Origin: JAHTBL01 sp038532735
GTDB lineage: Bacteria > Pseudomonadota > Alphaproteobacteria > Rhodobacterales > Rhodobacteraceae
NCBI GenBank assembly: GCA_038532735.1
Contig: JBCBAC010000001.1
Span: 372,001 to 436,000, forward strand
Direction of reading: 5' to 3'
DNA: 64,000 bases
How positions within the stretch are numbered: the stretch's first letter is position 1; each line of letters starts with the position of its first letter. Position numbers and translations under genes: made by a program. Shown here in pieces: positions 33,035-40,936 of the stretch. The notes below the pieces were generated by a model. That model saw only the letters and a list, made by a program, of their open reading frames with translations, was not told the DNA's origin and made no database searches.

Positions 33035-33913
33035 ATGCTGATCGTCACTTTGCTCACTGCGCCTGCGCGCCCGTCTCTGGACCCGGCTTTGGTGGAGTCG
33101 CTGCGCAACGCATGGGGCGGCGGGGAGGTTGTCTGGCTAGCGCCTGATGAGGCGGCAGAGTTCGCGATTCCCACGGAGCCGGACACGGCTGGGGCGACCT
33201 GGACAGAGCTTCAGGCGCATGGGGTCGATCTGGTGATTTCCCCGGCTGAGAACCGCAAGAAACGCCTGCTGCTGGCCGATATGGATAGCACGATGATCCA
33301 GCAGGAGTGCATTGACGAGCTGGCCGATGAGGCAGGCGTTGGTGCGCGGGTGGCTGACATCACGGCCCGCGCGATGAATGGTGAGCTGGATTTTGAAGGG
33401 GCGCTGATTGAGCGGGTTGGGCTGCTAAAGGGACTCGATTCCGCTGTAATAGAGTCTGTTTTGGCGCATCGTATCACGTTGATGCCGGGCGGAAAGACCC
33501 TGCTTGCGACGATGAAGGCGAATGGGGCCTATGCGGCGCTGGTCTCGGGCGGGTTTACGGCGTTTACGAGCGCAGTGGCGGCGCAACTGGGGTTCGATAT
33601 GAACCGCGCGAACACGCTCTTGATCGAGGATAGTAAACTGACCGGCGATGTGGGTCGCCCCATTTTGGGGCGCGAGGCAAAGGTGCAAGCGCTTGATGAT
33701 CTTACGAAAAAGCTGGGGATCACGGATGCGGATGTCATCGCTGTTGGCGATGGAGCGAACGATCTGGGGATGCTGACCCGTGCCGGCCTTGGCGTGGCGC
33801 TGCACGCCAAACCAGCGGTTGCGGCGCAATGTAATGTCCGGGTCAATCACGGCGACCTCACAGCGCTGCTTTACGTGCAAGGCTATAGCCGCGAAACCTT
33901 TGTTTTGGGCTAA
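33035..33913 (+). CDS. serB: Phosphoserine phosphatase
   Basis: 292 aa from MLIVTLLTAPARPS; the TCCTTAATG context and family length favour this over an upstream in-frame ATG at 32999. N-terminal ACT-like region of about 75 residues, then HAD phosphatase motifs: DMDSTM (nucleophile Asp), SGGFTAF, K in the AKVQAL region, GDGANDLGML. Last step of serine synthesis. Divergent from serC and convergent with the asparaginase gene (8-bp gap). Confidence 0.95.
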   Translation: MLIVTLLTAPARPSLDPALVESLRNAWGGGEVVWLAPDEAAEFAIPTEPDTAGATWTELQAHGVDLVISPAENRKKRLLLADMDSTMIQQECIDELADEAGVGARVADITARAMNGELDFEGALIERVGLLKGLDSAVIESVLAHRITLMPGGKTLLATMKANGAYAALVSGGFTAFTSAVAAQLGFDMNRANTLLIEDSKLTGDVGRPILGREAKVQALDDLTKKLGITDADVIAVGDGANDLGMLTRAGLGVALHAKPAVAAQCNVRVNHGDLTALLYVQGYSRETFVLG

Positions 33914-33921
33914 ATTAGAGT

Positions 33922-34905
33922 CTATTTCAGCAGGTCTGCCACCGGGCGAACCTCGCCCGCCTCAAAGCCGCGCCAGCTTTTCAGAACGGGTCGCAAGCGC
34001 TTTTGCGCAGTGGGCGATTCAGGATCTAACACACCGCATTTCGCCAAAAGCGCCGCGATCACGGCTTCGCTGGCGCGGGTGGCCCCATCTGTGATCTTCA
34101 GCGCGATACCGAGCTTCTGGCCGGGCAGGATCGCGGTATAGACGCCCTCCGCCCCGGTCTTGATTGCGGCTTTGCCGTTCATCTCGCGCATCAGGTCCGT
34201 GCAGGCGCGGTCTGTGCCCGCGACCAGCTCGGGATGGGCCATCATGGCATGGGTCAAGCGATGCTCTGCACTGCCATCAGGCGCAGTGGCAAATCGGACC
34301 ATGGCGCGCGCCAAACCAGACACTGTTGTGGCGAAATTCGGGGCAGAGCAGCCGTCGATGCAATGACCGGGTGTGTCGACGCCGGTCGCCTCTTCCATGG
34401 CGTCCTTGCAGGCGATCTGAACCGGGTGATCAAGCTCGATATACTCCGCATGCCCGCCCAGATGCGCGTTCAATGTGACAAAGCCCGCATGCTTGCCAGA
34501 GCAATTGTTGTGGCTTTGGCACGGGCTGCCGTGATCGGCGATCATCGCGTGTTTCGCGGCCTCCCCCATCGGCAAATGCGCGCCGCAGCGCAGGGCGTCG
34601 TCGTCAAGGCCAAGCGTTTTCAGCCAGTCCTGCACAGAGGTCACGTGCTGCGCCTCACCGCTGTGGGAGGCGCATGCCAAAGCGAGCTGTTTCGACCCTA
34701 ACCCAGCGTTATCCGCCGCGCCGGAGCGAATGAGCGGCACGGCCTGCACCATCTTGCACGACGAGCGGGGCAGGATCACCGCCTCCGGATCGCCCCAAGC
34801 GGAAACGATCTGGCCGGTCTCATCCACAATCACGGCGTGGCCCTGATGCATCCCTTCCAGGATATCACCGCGCCAAACCTCAACAAGATCAACTGCTTGC
34901 GCCAT
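33922..34905 (-). CDS. L-asparaginase, Rhizobium etli (class 3, zinc) type
   Basis: 327 aa from MAQAVDLVEV, preceded by GGGAGGG. PF06089 family, unrelated to bacterial types I and II. Residue numbers coincide with the characterised R. etli enzyme: Ser48 and Lys51 in RSSCKM, Ser80 in CASHSG, and zinc ligands Cys135 and Lys138 in NNCSGKHAG plus Cys186 in CIDGCSAPN. It hydrolyses asparagine to aspartate and ammonia. Cytoplasmic; no signal peptide. Divergent from the IalB-family gene. Confidence 0.9.
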   Translation of the reverse strand: MAQAVDLVEVWRGDILEGMHQGHAVIVDETGQIVSAWGDPEAVILPRSSCKMVQAVPLIRSGAADNAGLGSKQLALACASHSGEAQHVTSVQDWLKTLGLDDDALRCGAHLPMGEAAKHAMIADHGSPCQSHNNCSGKHAGFVTLNAHLGGHAEYIELDHPVQIACKDAMEEATGVDTPGHCIDGCSAPNFATTVSGLARAMVRFATAPDGSAEHRLTHAMMAHPELVAGTDRACTDLMREMNGKAAIKTGAEGVYTAILPGQKLGIALKITDGATRASEAVIAALLAKCGVLDPESPTAQKRLRPVLKSWRGFEAGEVRPVADLLK

Positions 34906-35076
34906 TTCGAGCCCTCCCCTCACATCTCAGCGATTTTCCGCCAAGAGGTCTTTCTTCGTGTAGATAAAACACGCTAGACTATGGCATCGAGAGAAAACAC
35001 CCTTGGCAGCGCAAATGCCGCGAAAGACGGGCGCTGAAACGGGCATTGAGGCAATGACAGCTTGGAGGCTGTAAGT

Positions 35077-35607
35077 ATGATTTCAATCACCACGCGTTTG
35101 ATCGCCGGGGCCGCTTTGGCGCTGGTCGCAGGTGGCGCCATGGCGCAGGAACAATCGACAAACCGGGTCGCAGCCAAGACGGATTGGAGCGTCTTTGTCG
35201 AAAGCAACCCGACCGAATGCTGGGCCGTATCGGCACCCAAGGAAACCGTGAACACGCGCGATGGCCGCGTCGTGGCCGTGCGCCGGGGCGATATTTACAT
35301 GCTGGTGTTCAACCGCCCCTCTGCCAATGTGACGGGGCAGGTGCAATTCGCGGGCGGGTATCCGTTTGCATCAGGCTCCACCGTGTCCGTGGAAGTGGGC
35401 GACAGCACGTTTGAGCTGTTCACGGATGGCGAAAGCGCATGGCCGCCGACGCCTGCGGATGACGCCAAGCTGGTGGCCGCGATGAAGCGTGGGGCTGAGG
35501 CGGTTGTGACCGGGCGCTCTGGCCGTGGCACGACGACCAAAGACACGTTCTCCCTTCTGGGGTTCACCGCTGCTGTGGAAGAGGCCGAGTCGCGCTGCGC
35601 CAGCTGA
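35077..35607 (+). CDS. Exported invasion-associated locus B (IalB) family protein
   Basis: 176 aa from MISITTRLIAGAAL; a TTG five codons upstream is also in frame but the ATG has the better-placed GGAGG. Signal peptide cleaves near AMAQEQ. The core WSVFVESNPTECWAVSAPKET and the IalB-like GxxIxMxVxxRP pattern place it in PF06776. The family is periplasmic or outer-membrane associated in alphaproteobacteria; its biochemical role is not known. Two cysteines (WC-type ECW and the C-terminal RCAS) could form a disulfide. Confidence 0.85.
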   Translation: MISITTRLIAGAALALVAGGAMAQEQSTNRVAAKTDWSVFVESNPTECWAVSAPKETVNTRDGRVVAVRRGDIYMLVFNRPSANVTGQVQFAGGYPFASGSTVSVEVGDSTFELFTDGESAWPPTPADDAKLVAAMKRGAEAVVTGRSGRGTTTKDTFSLLGFTAAVEEAESRCAS

Positions 35608-35659
35608 TTTCTTTGGATTTGGCGCGCGAATCCTATATGTGAGCCAAATCCTGAAGAAA
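35608..35659. promoter_or_regulatory. Long inverted repeat between the IalB gene and rlmN
   Basis: Perfect 9-bp arms GGATTTGGC (35615-35623) and GCCAAATCC (35643-35651), extended outward by TTTCTT (35608-35613) and AAGAAA (35654-35659) across a small internal loop. It begins at the IalB stop and the 3' arm's AAGAAAG is the purine-rich stretch just before rlmN. It may end the first transcript, and could also hide the rlmN ribosome-binding region. Confidence 0.5.
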
Positions 35660-35670
35660 GTGATGATCTG

Positions 35671-36852
35671 ATGTCGGCCACCGCTCCGATTACCCAAGAC
35701 GTGATGACGCTGCCCCGGAAGCTGCCGGAGGGGCCGGTGAACCTTGTCGGTCTCACCCGGGATCAGCTGCGCGAGACGCTCATCGCGCATGGCACGCCCG
35801 AAAAGCAGGCCAAGATGCGGACCGGGCAGATCTGGCAGTGGGTCTATGAGAAAGGCGTGCGGTCTTTTGACGAGATGACGAACTTGGCGAAGGCCTATCG
35901 CGCTGATTTGGCCGAGAAATTTGTCATTGAGGTGCCGGAGGTTGTCTCCAAGCAGGTCTCTGACGATGGGACGCGCAAGTATCTCGTGAAGATCGCGGGC
36001 GCGCATGAAGTTGAGGTTGTCTACATCCCCGAAACCGATCGCGGGACGCTGTGTATTTCATCTCAGGTGGGCTGCACGCTGACCTGTTCGTTCTGCCATA
36101 CTGGCACGCAAAAGCTGGTTCGCAACCTGACCGCGGGGGAGATTATCGGCCAGGTCATGGTTGCCCGCGATGATCTGGGTGAATGGCCTGAGATCGGTGC
36201 GCCCAAGAACGAAACGCGGCTGCTGTCGAACATCGTCCTGATGGGCATGGGCGAGCCTCTGTATAATTTCGAGGCCGTGCGCGACGCGATGAAGATCGCG
36301 ATGGATCCGGAGGGGATTTCGCTGTCGCGCCGCCGGATCACGCTGTCAACCAGCGGGGTTGTGCCGGAGATTGCGAAGACGGCCGAGGAAATTGGCTGCA
36401 TGCTCGCCGTATCCTTCCACGCGACCACGGACGAGGTGCGCGACAAGCTGGTGCCGATCAACAAGCGCTGGAATATTGAGGCGCTGCTGGAAGCGTTGCG
36501 CGCCTATCCGAAAGCATCAAATTCCGAGCGGATTACGTTTGAATATGTGATGCTTAAGGATGTGAACGACAGCGATGAGGATGCGCGGCGTCTTATTCAG
36601 CTGATCAAGGGGATCCCGGCGAAGATTAACCTCATTCCGTTCAACGAATGGCCCGGCGCGCCCTATCAGCGCTCGGACTGGAAACGGATCAAGGCGTTCG
36701 CGAATATCATTTACCATGCGGGCTATGCCTCCCCCATCCGCACCCCACGGGGGGAGGATATCATGGCCGCCTGTGGTCAGTTGAAATCCGCGACGGAGCG
36801 TGCGCGAAAATCCCGCGCCCAGATCGCAGCCGAGGCTGGCCTTAACACTTGA
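35671..36852 (+). CDS. rlmN: Dual-specificity RNA methyltransferase RlmN
   Basis: 393 aa radical-SAM enzyme making 2-methyladenosine at 23S rRNA A2503 and tRNA A37. Iron-sulfur cysteines Cys135, Cys139 and Cys142 in GCTLTCSFCHTG; GMGEPLYNF and the C-terminal MAACGQL (methyl-carrier cysteine) are present. Length is normal with about 20 extra N-terminal residues. Start ATG at 35671 has only a weak SD. Confidence 0.96.
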   Translation: MSATAPITQDVMTLPRKLPEGPVNLVGLTRDQLRETLIAHGTPEKQAKMRTGQIWQWVYEKGVRSFDEMTNLAKAYRADLAEKFVIEVPEVVSKQVSDDGTRKYLVKIAGAHEVEVVYIPETDRGTLCISSQVGCTLTCSFCHTGTQKLVRNLTAGEIIGQVMVARDDLGEWPEIGAPKNETRLLSNIVLMGMGEPLYNFEAVRDAMKIAMDPEGISLSRRRITLSTSGVVPEIAKTAEEIGCMLAVSFHATTDEVRDKLVPINKRWNIEALLEALRAYPKASNSERITFEYVMLKDVNDSDEDARRLIQLIKGIPAKINLIPFNEWPGAPYQRSDWKRIKAFANIIYHAGYASPIRTPRGEDIMAACGQLKSATERARKSRAQIAAEAGLNT

Positions 36853-36879
36853 TTCAGCCGAATCGCGGTTACTTGGAGC

Positions 36880-37062
36880 ATGCAAACCATGACCCTAGAA
36901 CTCCAGATCACCGCCCCCGTCGAAGAAGCGCTACGCCTTGCGGCATGGGAAGATGAAACCACGATCAATGACGTGCTGAGCCAAGCGATTGCGCGCGACT
37001 TGCATCGTCGCAAAGAGCTGATGAAAGCCACCTATCGGCGGCAAATGGCGTCTGCCCATTAA
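36880..37062 (+). CDS. Small conserved-type protein, 60 aa, unknown function
   Basis: Starts at ATG 36880 or more likely ATG 36889 (MTLELQITAP), depending on use of TTGGAG upstream. The sequence is amphipathic: a short beta-like N terminus, then helices with TTINDVLSQAIARDLHRRKEL and a basic tail. The pattern (strand, helix, helix, basic) is reminiscent of ribbon-helix-helix regulators but I cannot confirm that. A clean terminator follows immediately, supporting a real gene. Confidence 0.5.
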   Translation: MQTMTLELQITAPVEEALRLAAWEDETTINDVLSQAIARDLHRRKELMKATYRRQMASAH

Positions 37063-37063
37063 A

Positions 37064-37098
37064 AAAACCGGCCCCAGCTTTGGGCTGGAACCGGTTTT
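37064..37098 (+). terminator. Bidirectional-type terminator
   Basis: Stem AAAACCGG (37064-37071) with CCGGTTTT (37091-37098), inner stem CCAGC / GCTGG (37074-37078, 37084-37088). It starts 1 bp after the stop of the 60-aa gene; A- and T-tracts on the flanks allow function on both strands. Confidence 0.8.
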
Positions 37099-37174
37099 CC
37101 ACAACGCACCTTTTTCGGTCTTGCGACTTGTTCCTTGAAGCGGGGGAGCAGAGGGATGGGATGGTGCGTCTTTG

Positions 37175-37200
37175 TGCCGGTCCAGTGATAAGGACCGGCA
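37175..37200 (-). terminator. 9-bp hairpin downstream of the SPAEIA-repeat gene
   Basis: Perfect arms TGCCGGTCC (37175-37183) and GGACCGGCA (37192-37200), 8-nt loop. It lies 52 bp past the stop of the minus-strand 87-aa gene. There is no long T-run on either strand, so it may be a 3'-protecting stem rather than a terminator. Confidence 0.4.
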
Positions 37201-37252
37201 GGGGTCTCGCACGCCACTGAGGGAGAGGACAGCGGCGCGCGAGGTATTTGAC

Positions 37253-37516
37253 TTAGCGAGCCGCCAGCTCAGCAGGCGATGTCACGCCCAGCTTGGCCAG
37301 AACATCCACGTCCTGCGTGGAGATCACGTCGTTGCCAACGCTGCCTTCACCGGCGATCTCAGCGGGGGAGGTCTTGCCCAGATCGTTGGATGCGACAAAG
37401 CTGGTTTCAAAGCCGTGCTGGTCAGCAATTTCTGCCGGGGAGACAGTGCCGAGGTTTACGTCAGCAAAAGCCGGAGCAGCAGCGACGACAAGGGCGGAGA
37501 TAAGAGCGAATTTCAT
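37253..37516 (-). CDS. Small exported protein with three LGxxSPAE(I/L)A repeats
   Basis: 87 aa with a clear signal peptide (MKFALISALVVAAAPAFA, mature from about Asp19). The mature protein of about 69 residues carries three copies of a motif: LGTVSPAEIA (22-31), LGKTSPAEIA (46-55) and LGVTSPAELA (76-85), the last at the C terminus. No cysteines. I recognise no characterised family. SD AAGGAC precedes the ATG, and the 5' leader is CA-rich. The stand-alone gene, signal peptide and repeats argue that it is real; function unknown. Confidence 0.75.
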   Translation of the reverse strand: MKFALISALVVAAAPAFADVNLGTVSPAEIADQHGFETSFVASNDLGKTSPAEIAGEGSVGNDVISTQDVDVLAKLGVTSPAELAAR

Positions 37517-37519
37517 TTT

Positions 37520-37654
37520 GGCAGTCCTTTATGTGTGTGTTGTGTTTGCGTTTGTGTGTTTGGAAGTTTGCGCTTCCGATGACAGAGAAATGGCATCTGG
37601 CACGCGACCTGAAAACGCGCACGGTGATCTTGGCGTATGTGCGTAATCGCACAT
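37520..37654 (-). promoter_or_regulatory. CA-rich leader and upstream palindrome of the SPAEIA gene
   Basis: On the minus strand the 45 nt before the start consist largely of ACACAC-type runs (complement of the GTGTGT tract at 37530-37560), so the leader should be unstructured and easily bound by ribosomes. About 120 bp upstream of the start, ATGTGCGTAATCGCACAT (37637-37654) is a perfect palindrome with 7-bp arms, a likely regulator site. Confidence 0.45.
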
Positions 37655-38036
37655 CACACCCCCGTGACGAGGTGTTGCGTGATTTTAGAAACGACGGTGT
37701 GAAGCACTCCGCGTCCCGGACTTGATCCGGGACCTCGAAGAACTGAGCTGAGCGCGCGTGGCACAGAGGCCCCTGATCAGGTCCGGGGCGGGTGGGTTTC
37801 GGACTGTGCCGTCACAAAGCAAATTGTCTAAAGCAAACTCGGTCCAGATCAGTCAGGGCGGTTTGGGCAAGGATCACGCCGTCGTACAGCCTACCGCTTG
37901 CAGCGCAAAGGCCCGGCGATCAAGTTCGGGGCGGGTCAGTTTGGCACCACGCCATCGCACCGCATACCGCTCGCAAAACAAAGAGGTCTTGGGTCAGGTC
38001 CGGGGCGCGCATATTTTGCTTGCCTGTTGGGTCTGC
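37655..38036. repeat. Gene-poor stretch with four degenerate REP-like palindromes
   Basis: No convincing gene. Palindromic units of the GTCCCGGAcTTGATCCGGGAC type lie at 37713-37733 (perfect 8-bp stem), 37769-37788, 37911-37932 and 37985-38006, increasingly imperfect. The last part reads as three roughly 65-78-bp direct repeats starting at GTTT (37796, 37861, 37939), each ending in a palindrome remnant followed by GGGGCG. The plus-strand frame across it (37758-38240) has repeat-derived composition and is not credible as a gene. Confidence 0.6.
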
Positions 38037-38783
38037 TCAAAGTGCTTCTGTTTTCGCCAACTGAAGGATGATCTCAGGGCTTTCTGTGCCCAACATGGCG
38101 CCGTTCCAATCGCCTGCAACACTGGCCACTCTAAATCCCGCAGCGTTCGCCAGGTGTTTGATCGTTGCAAAGGAGGCGAACCGCAGCGTGCTTTCCGAAA
38201 GGATGGCTTTCTGGCGGTCACTCAAAATATAGGTCTCTGAAAACGCCACGCGCTCCCCCTTAACGTTTAGGACATCCCGGATCACGCGCACGGATCGGCC
38301 ATTTTCAAGGTCAATCGGAGGGCCGCTATGCTCTGGTGTCCAGCGGGTCCATGCCTGCGCGGTCGGGTTTCGCGTTTCAAACCAGAACGTGCCGTTGGGC
38401 GTGAGGCGAGACCTCACGTCGTGAAATAAGCCAAGGATCGTCTCATCGTCCAACAGGCATTGGAACGCGTGGCCAGTCATGATCGCGACGTCAAACTGGT
38501 CGTCCGGCGGCAGGTCCGACACAAGACCGGTCGCCCAGGCCACAGGCTTTGCGCCGGGCTTTGCGCGTGCCGCCGCGATCATACGGGCGGCGGGATCAAG
38601 GCCGGTTGTCTGATAGCCCGCAGCCGCAAGTTCGATCGCAAAATGACCTGTGCCGCAGCCGATATCGAGGACCCGGCAAGGCGGATCAGGAAGTTGCGCG
38701 AGGTAGAAATCGAAGTCATCGCGCGCGGCATTCAGCGTATCGTAGATTTCAACCAGCGCCTTGTTTTGGTAGAGTTGGTCCAT
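38037..38783 (-). CDS. Class I SAM-dependent methyltransferase
   Basis: 248 aa from MDQLYQNKALVEIYD; the longer start at 38888 would overlap the LOG gene by 53 nt. SAM-binding motif VLDIGCGTGHFAIELA, acidic residue at GLDPAARM, and motif FDVAIMTGHAFQCL. Substrate is unknown; the C-terminal beta-rich part resembles methyltransferases that modify small molecules. Follows the LOG-family gene on the same strand with a 52-bp gap. Confidence 0.8.
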   Translation of the reverse strand: MDQLYQNKALVEIYDTLNAARDDFDFYLAQLPDPPCRVLDIGCGTGHFAIELAAAGYQTTGLDPAARMIAAARAKPGAKPVAWATGLVSDLPPDDQFDVAIMTGHAFQCLLDDETILGLFHDVRSRLTPNGTFWFETRNPTAQAWTRWTPEHSGPPIDLENGRSVRVIRDVLNVKGERVAFSETYILSDRQKAILSESTLRFASFATIKHLANAAGFRVASVAGDWNGAMLGTESPEIILQLAKTEAL

Positions 38784-38835
38784 ATCGTCAGCGTGACAGG
38801 ACCGTCTCGCGCCGTAAACCGCAAGCGTCCGAAAG

Positions 38836-39675
38836 CTACCGCCCCGGAATAACGCCGCGCTTCTCGCCGACGCCTTCCCAGCCATCAATCGCCTTGATCG
38901 CCTCTTCGGCGCTCTCGACGAACTGAAAGAGCTCCAGATCTTCGGCAGAGATCGTCCCGGCCTCGGACAGCGCGTCCCAATTGATAATGTCGCGCCAAAA
39001 TTTTTCGCCGAACAGCAGGAACGGCACGCGGGCCATGCGGCCCGTCTGGATCAGGGTCAGGCTTTCGAACATCTCGTCCAGCGTGCCAAAGCCGCCGGGG
39101 AAGACGCAGATGGCTTTCGCGCGCATCAGGAAATGCATCTTGCGGATCGCGAAATAGTGGAAGTTGAAGCAGAGCTCGGGCGTGACGTACTCGTTAGGCG
39201 CTTGCTCGTGCGGGAGCACAATGTTGAGGCCGATGGACTTGCCGCCGGCATCTTGCGCGCCGCGATTTCCAGCCTCCATCACGCCGGGACCGCCGCCTGT
39301 GACGATCACGTTCTCGGAGCCGTCGGAGCGTTCGGTCATCAGACGGGCAAAGGTGCGGGCTTCTTCATAAAAGGCAGAGAGGTCTGCCAGTGTTTGCGTC
39401 CGCGCGCTGTCCTTGTTGGCCGGCGCTGGGATGCGCGCGCCGCCGAAGAGTACGATGGTGGAGTTCACGCCCGCCTCATCGAGGGCAAGCTCGGGCTTAA
39501 GCAGCTCAAGCTGCAACCGCACCGGGCGCAATTCAGGGCGACAGAGGAAATCCTCATCTGCGAAGGCCAGCCGGTAGGCGGGGGCGCGGGTTTGCGGGGT
39601 GTCGGGGATATGGGTGGCGGCCTCAACATCTTCGTTGCTGTGGCGCAGGGGATGACGGCGGGTGTCGTCTTTCAT
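38836..39675 (-). CDS. LOG-family nucleotide phosphoribohydrolase (TIGR00730)
   Basis: 279 aa from MKDDTRRHPLRH; the track of sense codons upstream runs antisense to dapD and is discarded. Motifs GGGPGVMEAGNRGA and PGGFGTLDEMFE are diagnostic of the LYSINE DECARBOXYLASE-like/LOG fold, which releases ribose 5-phosphate from AMP or cytokinin nucleotides. Extended N terminus of about 90 residues relative to short LOG proteins, as in PpnN-like long forms but smaller. Divergent from dapD. Confidence 0.87.
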   Translation of the reverse strand: MKDDTRRHPLRHSNEDVEAATHIPDTPQTRAPAYRLAFADEDFLCRPELRPVRLQLELLKPELALDEAGVNSTIVLFGGARIPAPANKDSARTQTLADLSAFYEEARTFARLMTERSDGSENVIVTGGGPGVMEAGNRGAQDAGGKSIGLNIVLPHEQAPNEYVTPELCFNFHYFAIRKMHFLMRAKAICVFPGGFGTLDEMFESLTLIQTGRMARVPFLLFGEKFWRDIINWDALSEAGTISAEDLELFQFVESAEEAIKAIDGWEGVGEKRGVIPGR

Positions 39676-39760
39676 CGGGTGCCTCAATGGATTGCGTGCC
39701 TGTTGCCTTGCGTTTATAGGCTGCCGCAGATCAACGCTATGGAAAATAAGGGGCTGACCC

Positions 39761-40588
39761 ATGTCGAACGCGCAACTGGAAACTGCCATTGAAGCCGCCT
39801 GGGAGGCGCGCGACACGATCACGCCCGCCACCACCGGGGAAACACGCGAGGCGATTGAAGACACGCTGAACGCTCTGGATGGTGGCAGCTTGCGCGTGGC
39901 TGAAAAGCAGGGCGATGGCAGCTGGCATGTGAACCAGTGGGCCAAGAAAGCGGTGCTGCTGGGCTTCCGCATCAAGGATATGGAGCAGCAGGAGGGCGGC
40001 CCGCAGGGCAGCGGCTGGTGGGACAAGGTCGACAGCAAGTTCAAGGGCTGGGGCGACAACCAGTGGAAGGCTGCGGGCTTCCGTGCTGTGCCGAATTGTG
40101 TTGTCCGCAAGTCCGCATTTATCGCACCGGGCGTGGTGCTGATGCCGTCTTTCGTGAACCTTGGTGCCTATGTCGATGAAGGCACGATGGTGGATACATG
40201 GGCGACCGTTGGGTCCTGCGCTCAGATCGGCAAGAACGTGCATCTGTCGGGCGGCGTCGGCATTGGCGGCGTGTTGGAACCGATGCAGGCTGGGCCCACG
40301 ATTATCGAGGATAACTGCTTTATCGGGGCGCGTTCCGAGGTGGTTGAGGGGTGCATCGTCCGCGAAGGCTCGGTTCTGGGTATGGGCGTGTTTATTGGTC
40401 AGTCGACCAAGATCGTGGATCGTGAGAGCGGTGAGGTCATGTATGGTGAGGTGCCGCCTTATTCCGTGGTTGTCGCCGGGTCGATGCCGTCGAAGAACGG
40501 GATCAATCTCTATTGCGCGGTGATCGTGAAGCGGGTTGATGAGAAGACCCGGTCGAAGACCGGGATCAACGAATTGCTGCGCGATTAA
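39761..40588 (+). CDS. dapD: Tetrahydrodipicolinate N-succinyltransferase
   Basis: 275 aa, standard length. Left-handed beta-helix acyltransferase with hexapeptide-like repeats (VVLMPSFVNLGAYVDEG, CAQIGKNVHLSGGVGIGG, CFIGARSEVVEGC). It succinylates tetrahydrodipicolinate in the lysine / meso-diaminopimelate pathway. SD AAGGGG. dapE, the desuccinylase of the same pathway, lies 3.3 kb downstream with two unrelated minus-strand genes between. Confidence 0.96.
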   Translation: MSNAQLETAIEAAWEARDTITPATTGETREAIEDTLNALDGGSLRVAEKQGDGSWHVNQWAKKAVLLGFRIKDMEQQEGGPQGSGWWDKVDSKFKGWGDNQWKAAGFRAVPNCVVRKSAFIAPGVVLMPSFVNLGAYVDEGTMVDTWATVGSCAQIGKNVHLSGGVGIGGVLEPMQAGPTIIEDNCFIGARSEVVEGCIVREGSVLGMGVFIGQSTKIVDRESGEVMYGEVPPYSVVVAGSMPSKNGINLYCAVIVKRVDEKTRSKTGINELLRD

Positions 40589-40927
40589 GTGGCCGAGAAG
40601 CCGAAAAAGAAATCCCGCCAGCAGGTTTTTACCCTGCTGGTGGAGGTTGGCCGCAAGGACGGTGACGGGTTGCCGGAGGGCAGCACGGGTGCTGCGCTGA
40701 TGTGTTTCGCAAGCGGTGTCGATGAGGCGGAGGCCGTGCGGGAGACGGTGGCGATCCTGAAGCAGGCTGACCTCGCGCCGCTAGATGTGTCGGGCTACGG
40801 CACGCTGGAGGAACGGCTGGCCGAAGGGCACGACATCAATGAAGATGAACGTGGTCTGATGCAGCGGGCGCTGGACGAAAACTCGGTCATCGTGGCGCAG
40901 ATGACGCCGTTTTACGACAAGGATTAG
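40589..40927 (+). CDS. Conserved hypothetical protein coupled to dapD
   Basis: 112 aa starting with GTG directly after the dapD stop, so translation is coupled. Begins with a lysine-rich MAEKPKKKSRQQ segment; the body VFTLLVEVGRKDGDGLPEGSTGAALMCFA and EAEAVRETVAILKQADL suggests a small alpha/beta fold with no membrane segment. No domain recognised. Similar small proteins appear beside dapD in Rhodobacteraceae as far as I recall, but I cannot check. A regulatory or accessory role is a guess. Confidence 0.65.
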   Translation: MAEKPKKKSRQQVFTLLVEVGRKDGDGLPEGSTGAALMCFASGVDEAEAVRETVAILKQADLAPLDVSGYGTLEERLAEGHDINEDERGLMQRALDENSVIVAQMTPFYDKD

Positions 40928-40936
40928 GCGGCGGGG

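Noticed and set aside
37175..37200. Strong terminator call for the 9-bp hairpin
   Set aside because: Stem is perfect but neither side has a T-run, so only a low-confidence 3'-end stem is claimed.
37758..38240. Plus-strand frame of 160 aa in the gene-poor stretch
   Set aside because: Built largely from the repeat units and then overlaps the methyltransferase antisense; no SD; low plausibility.
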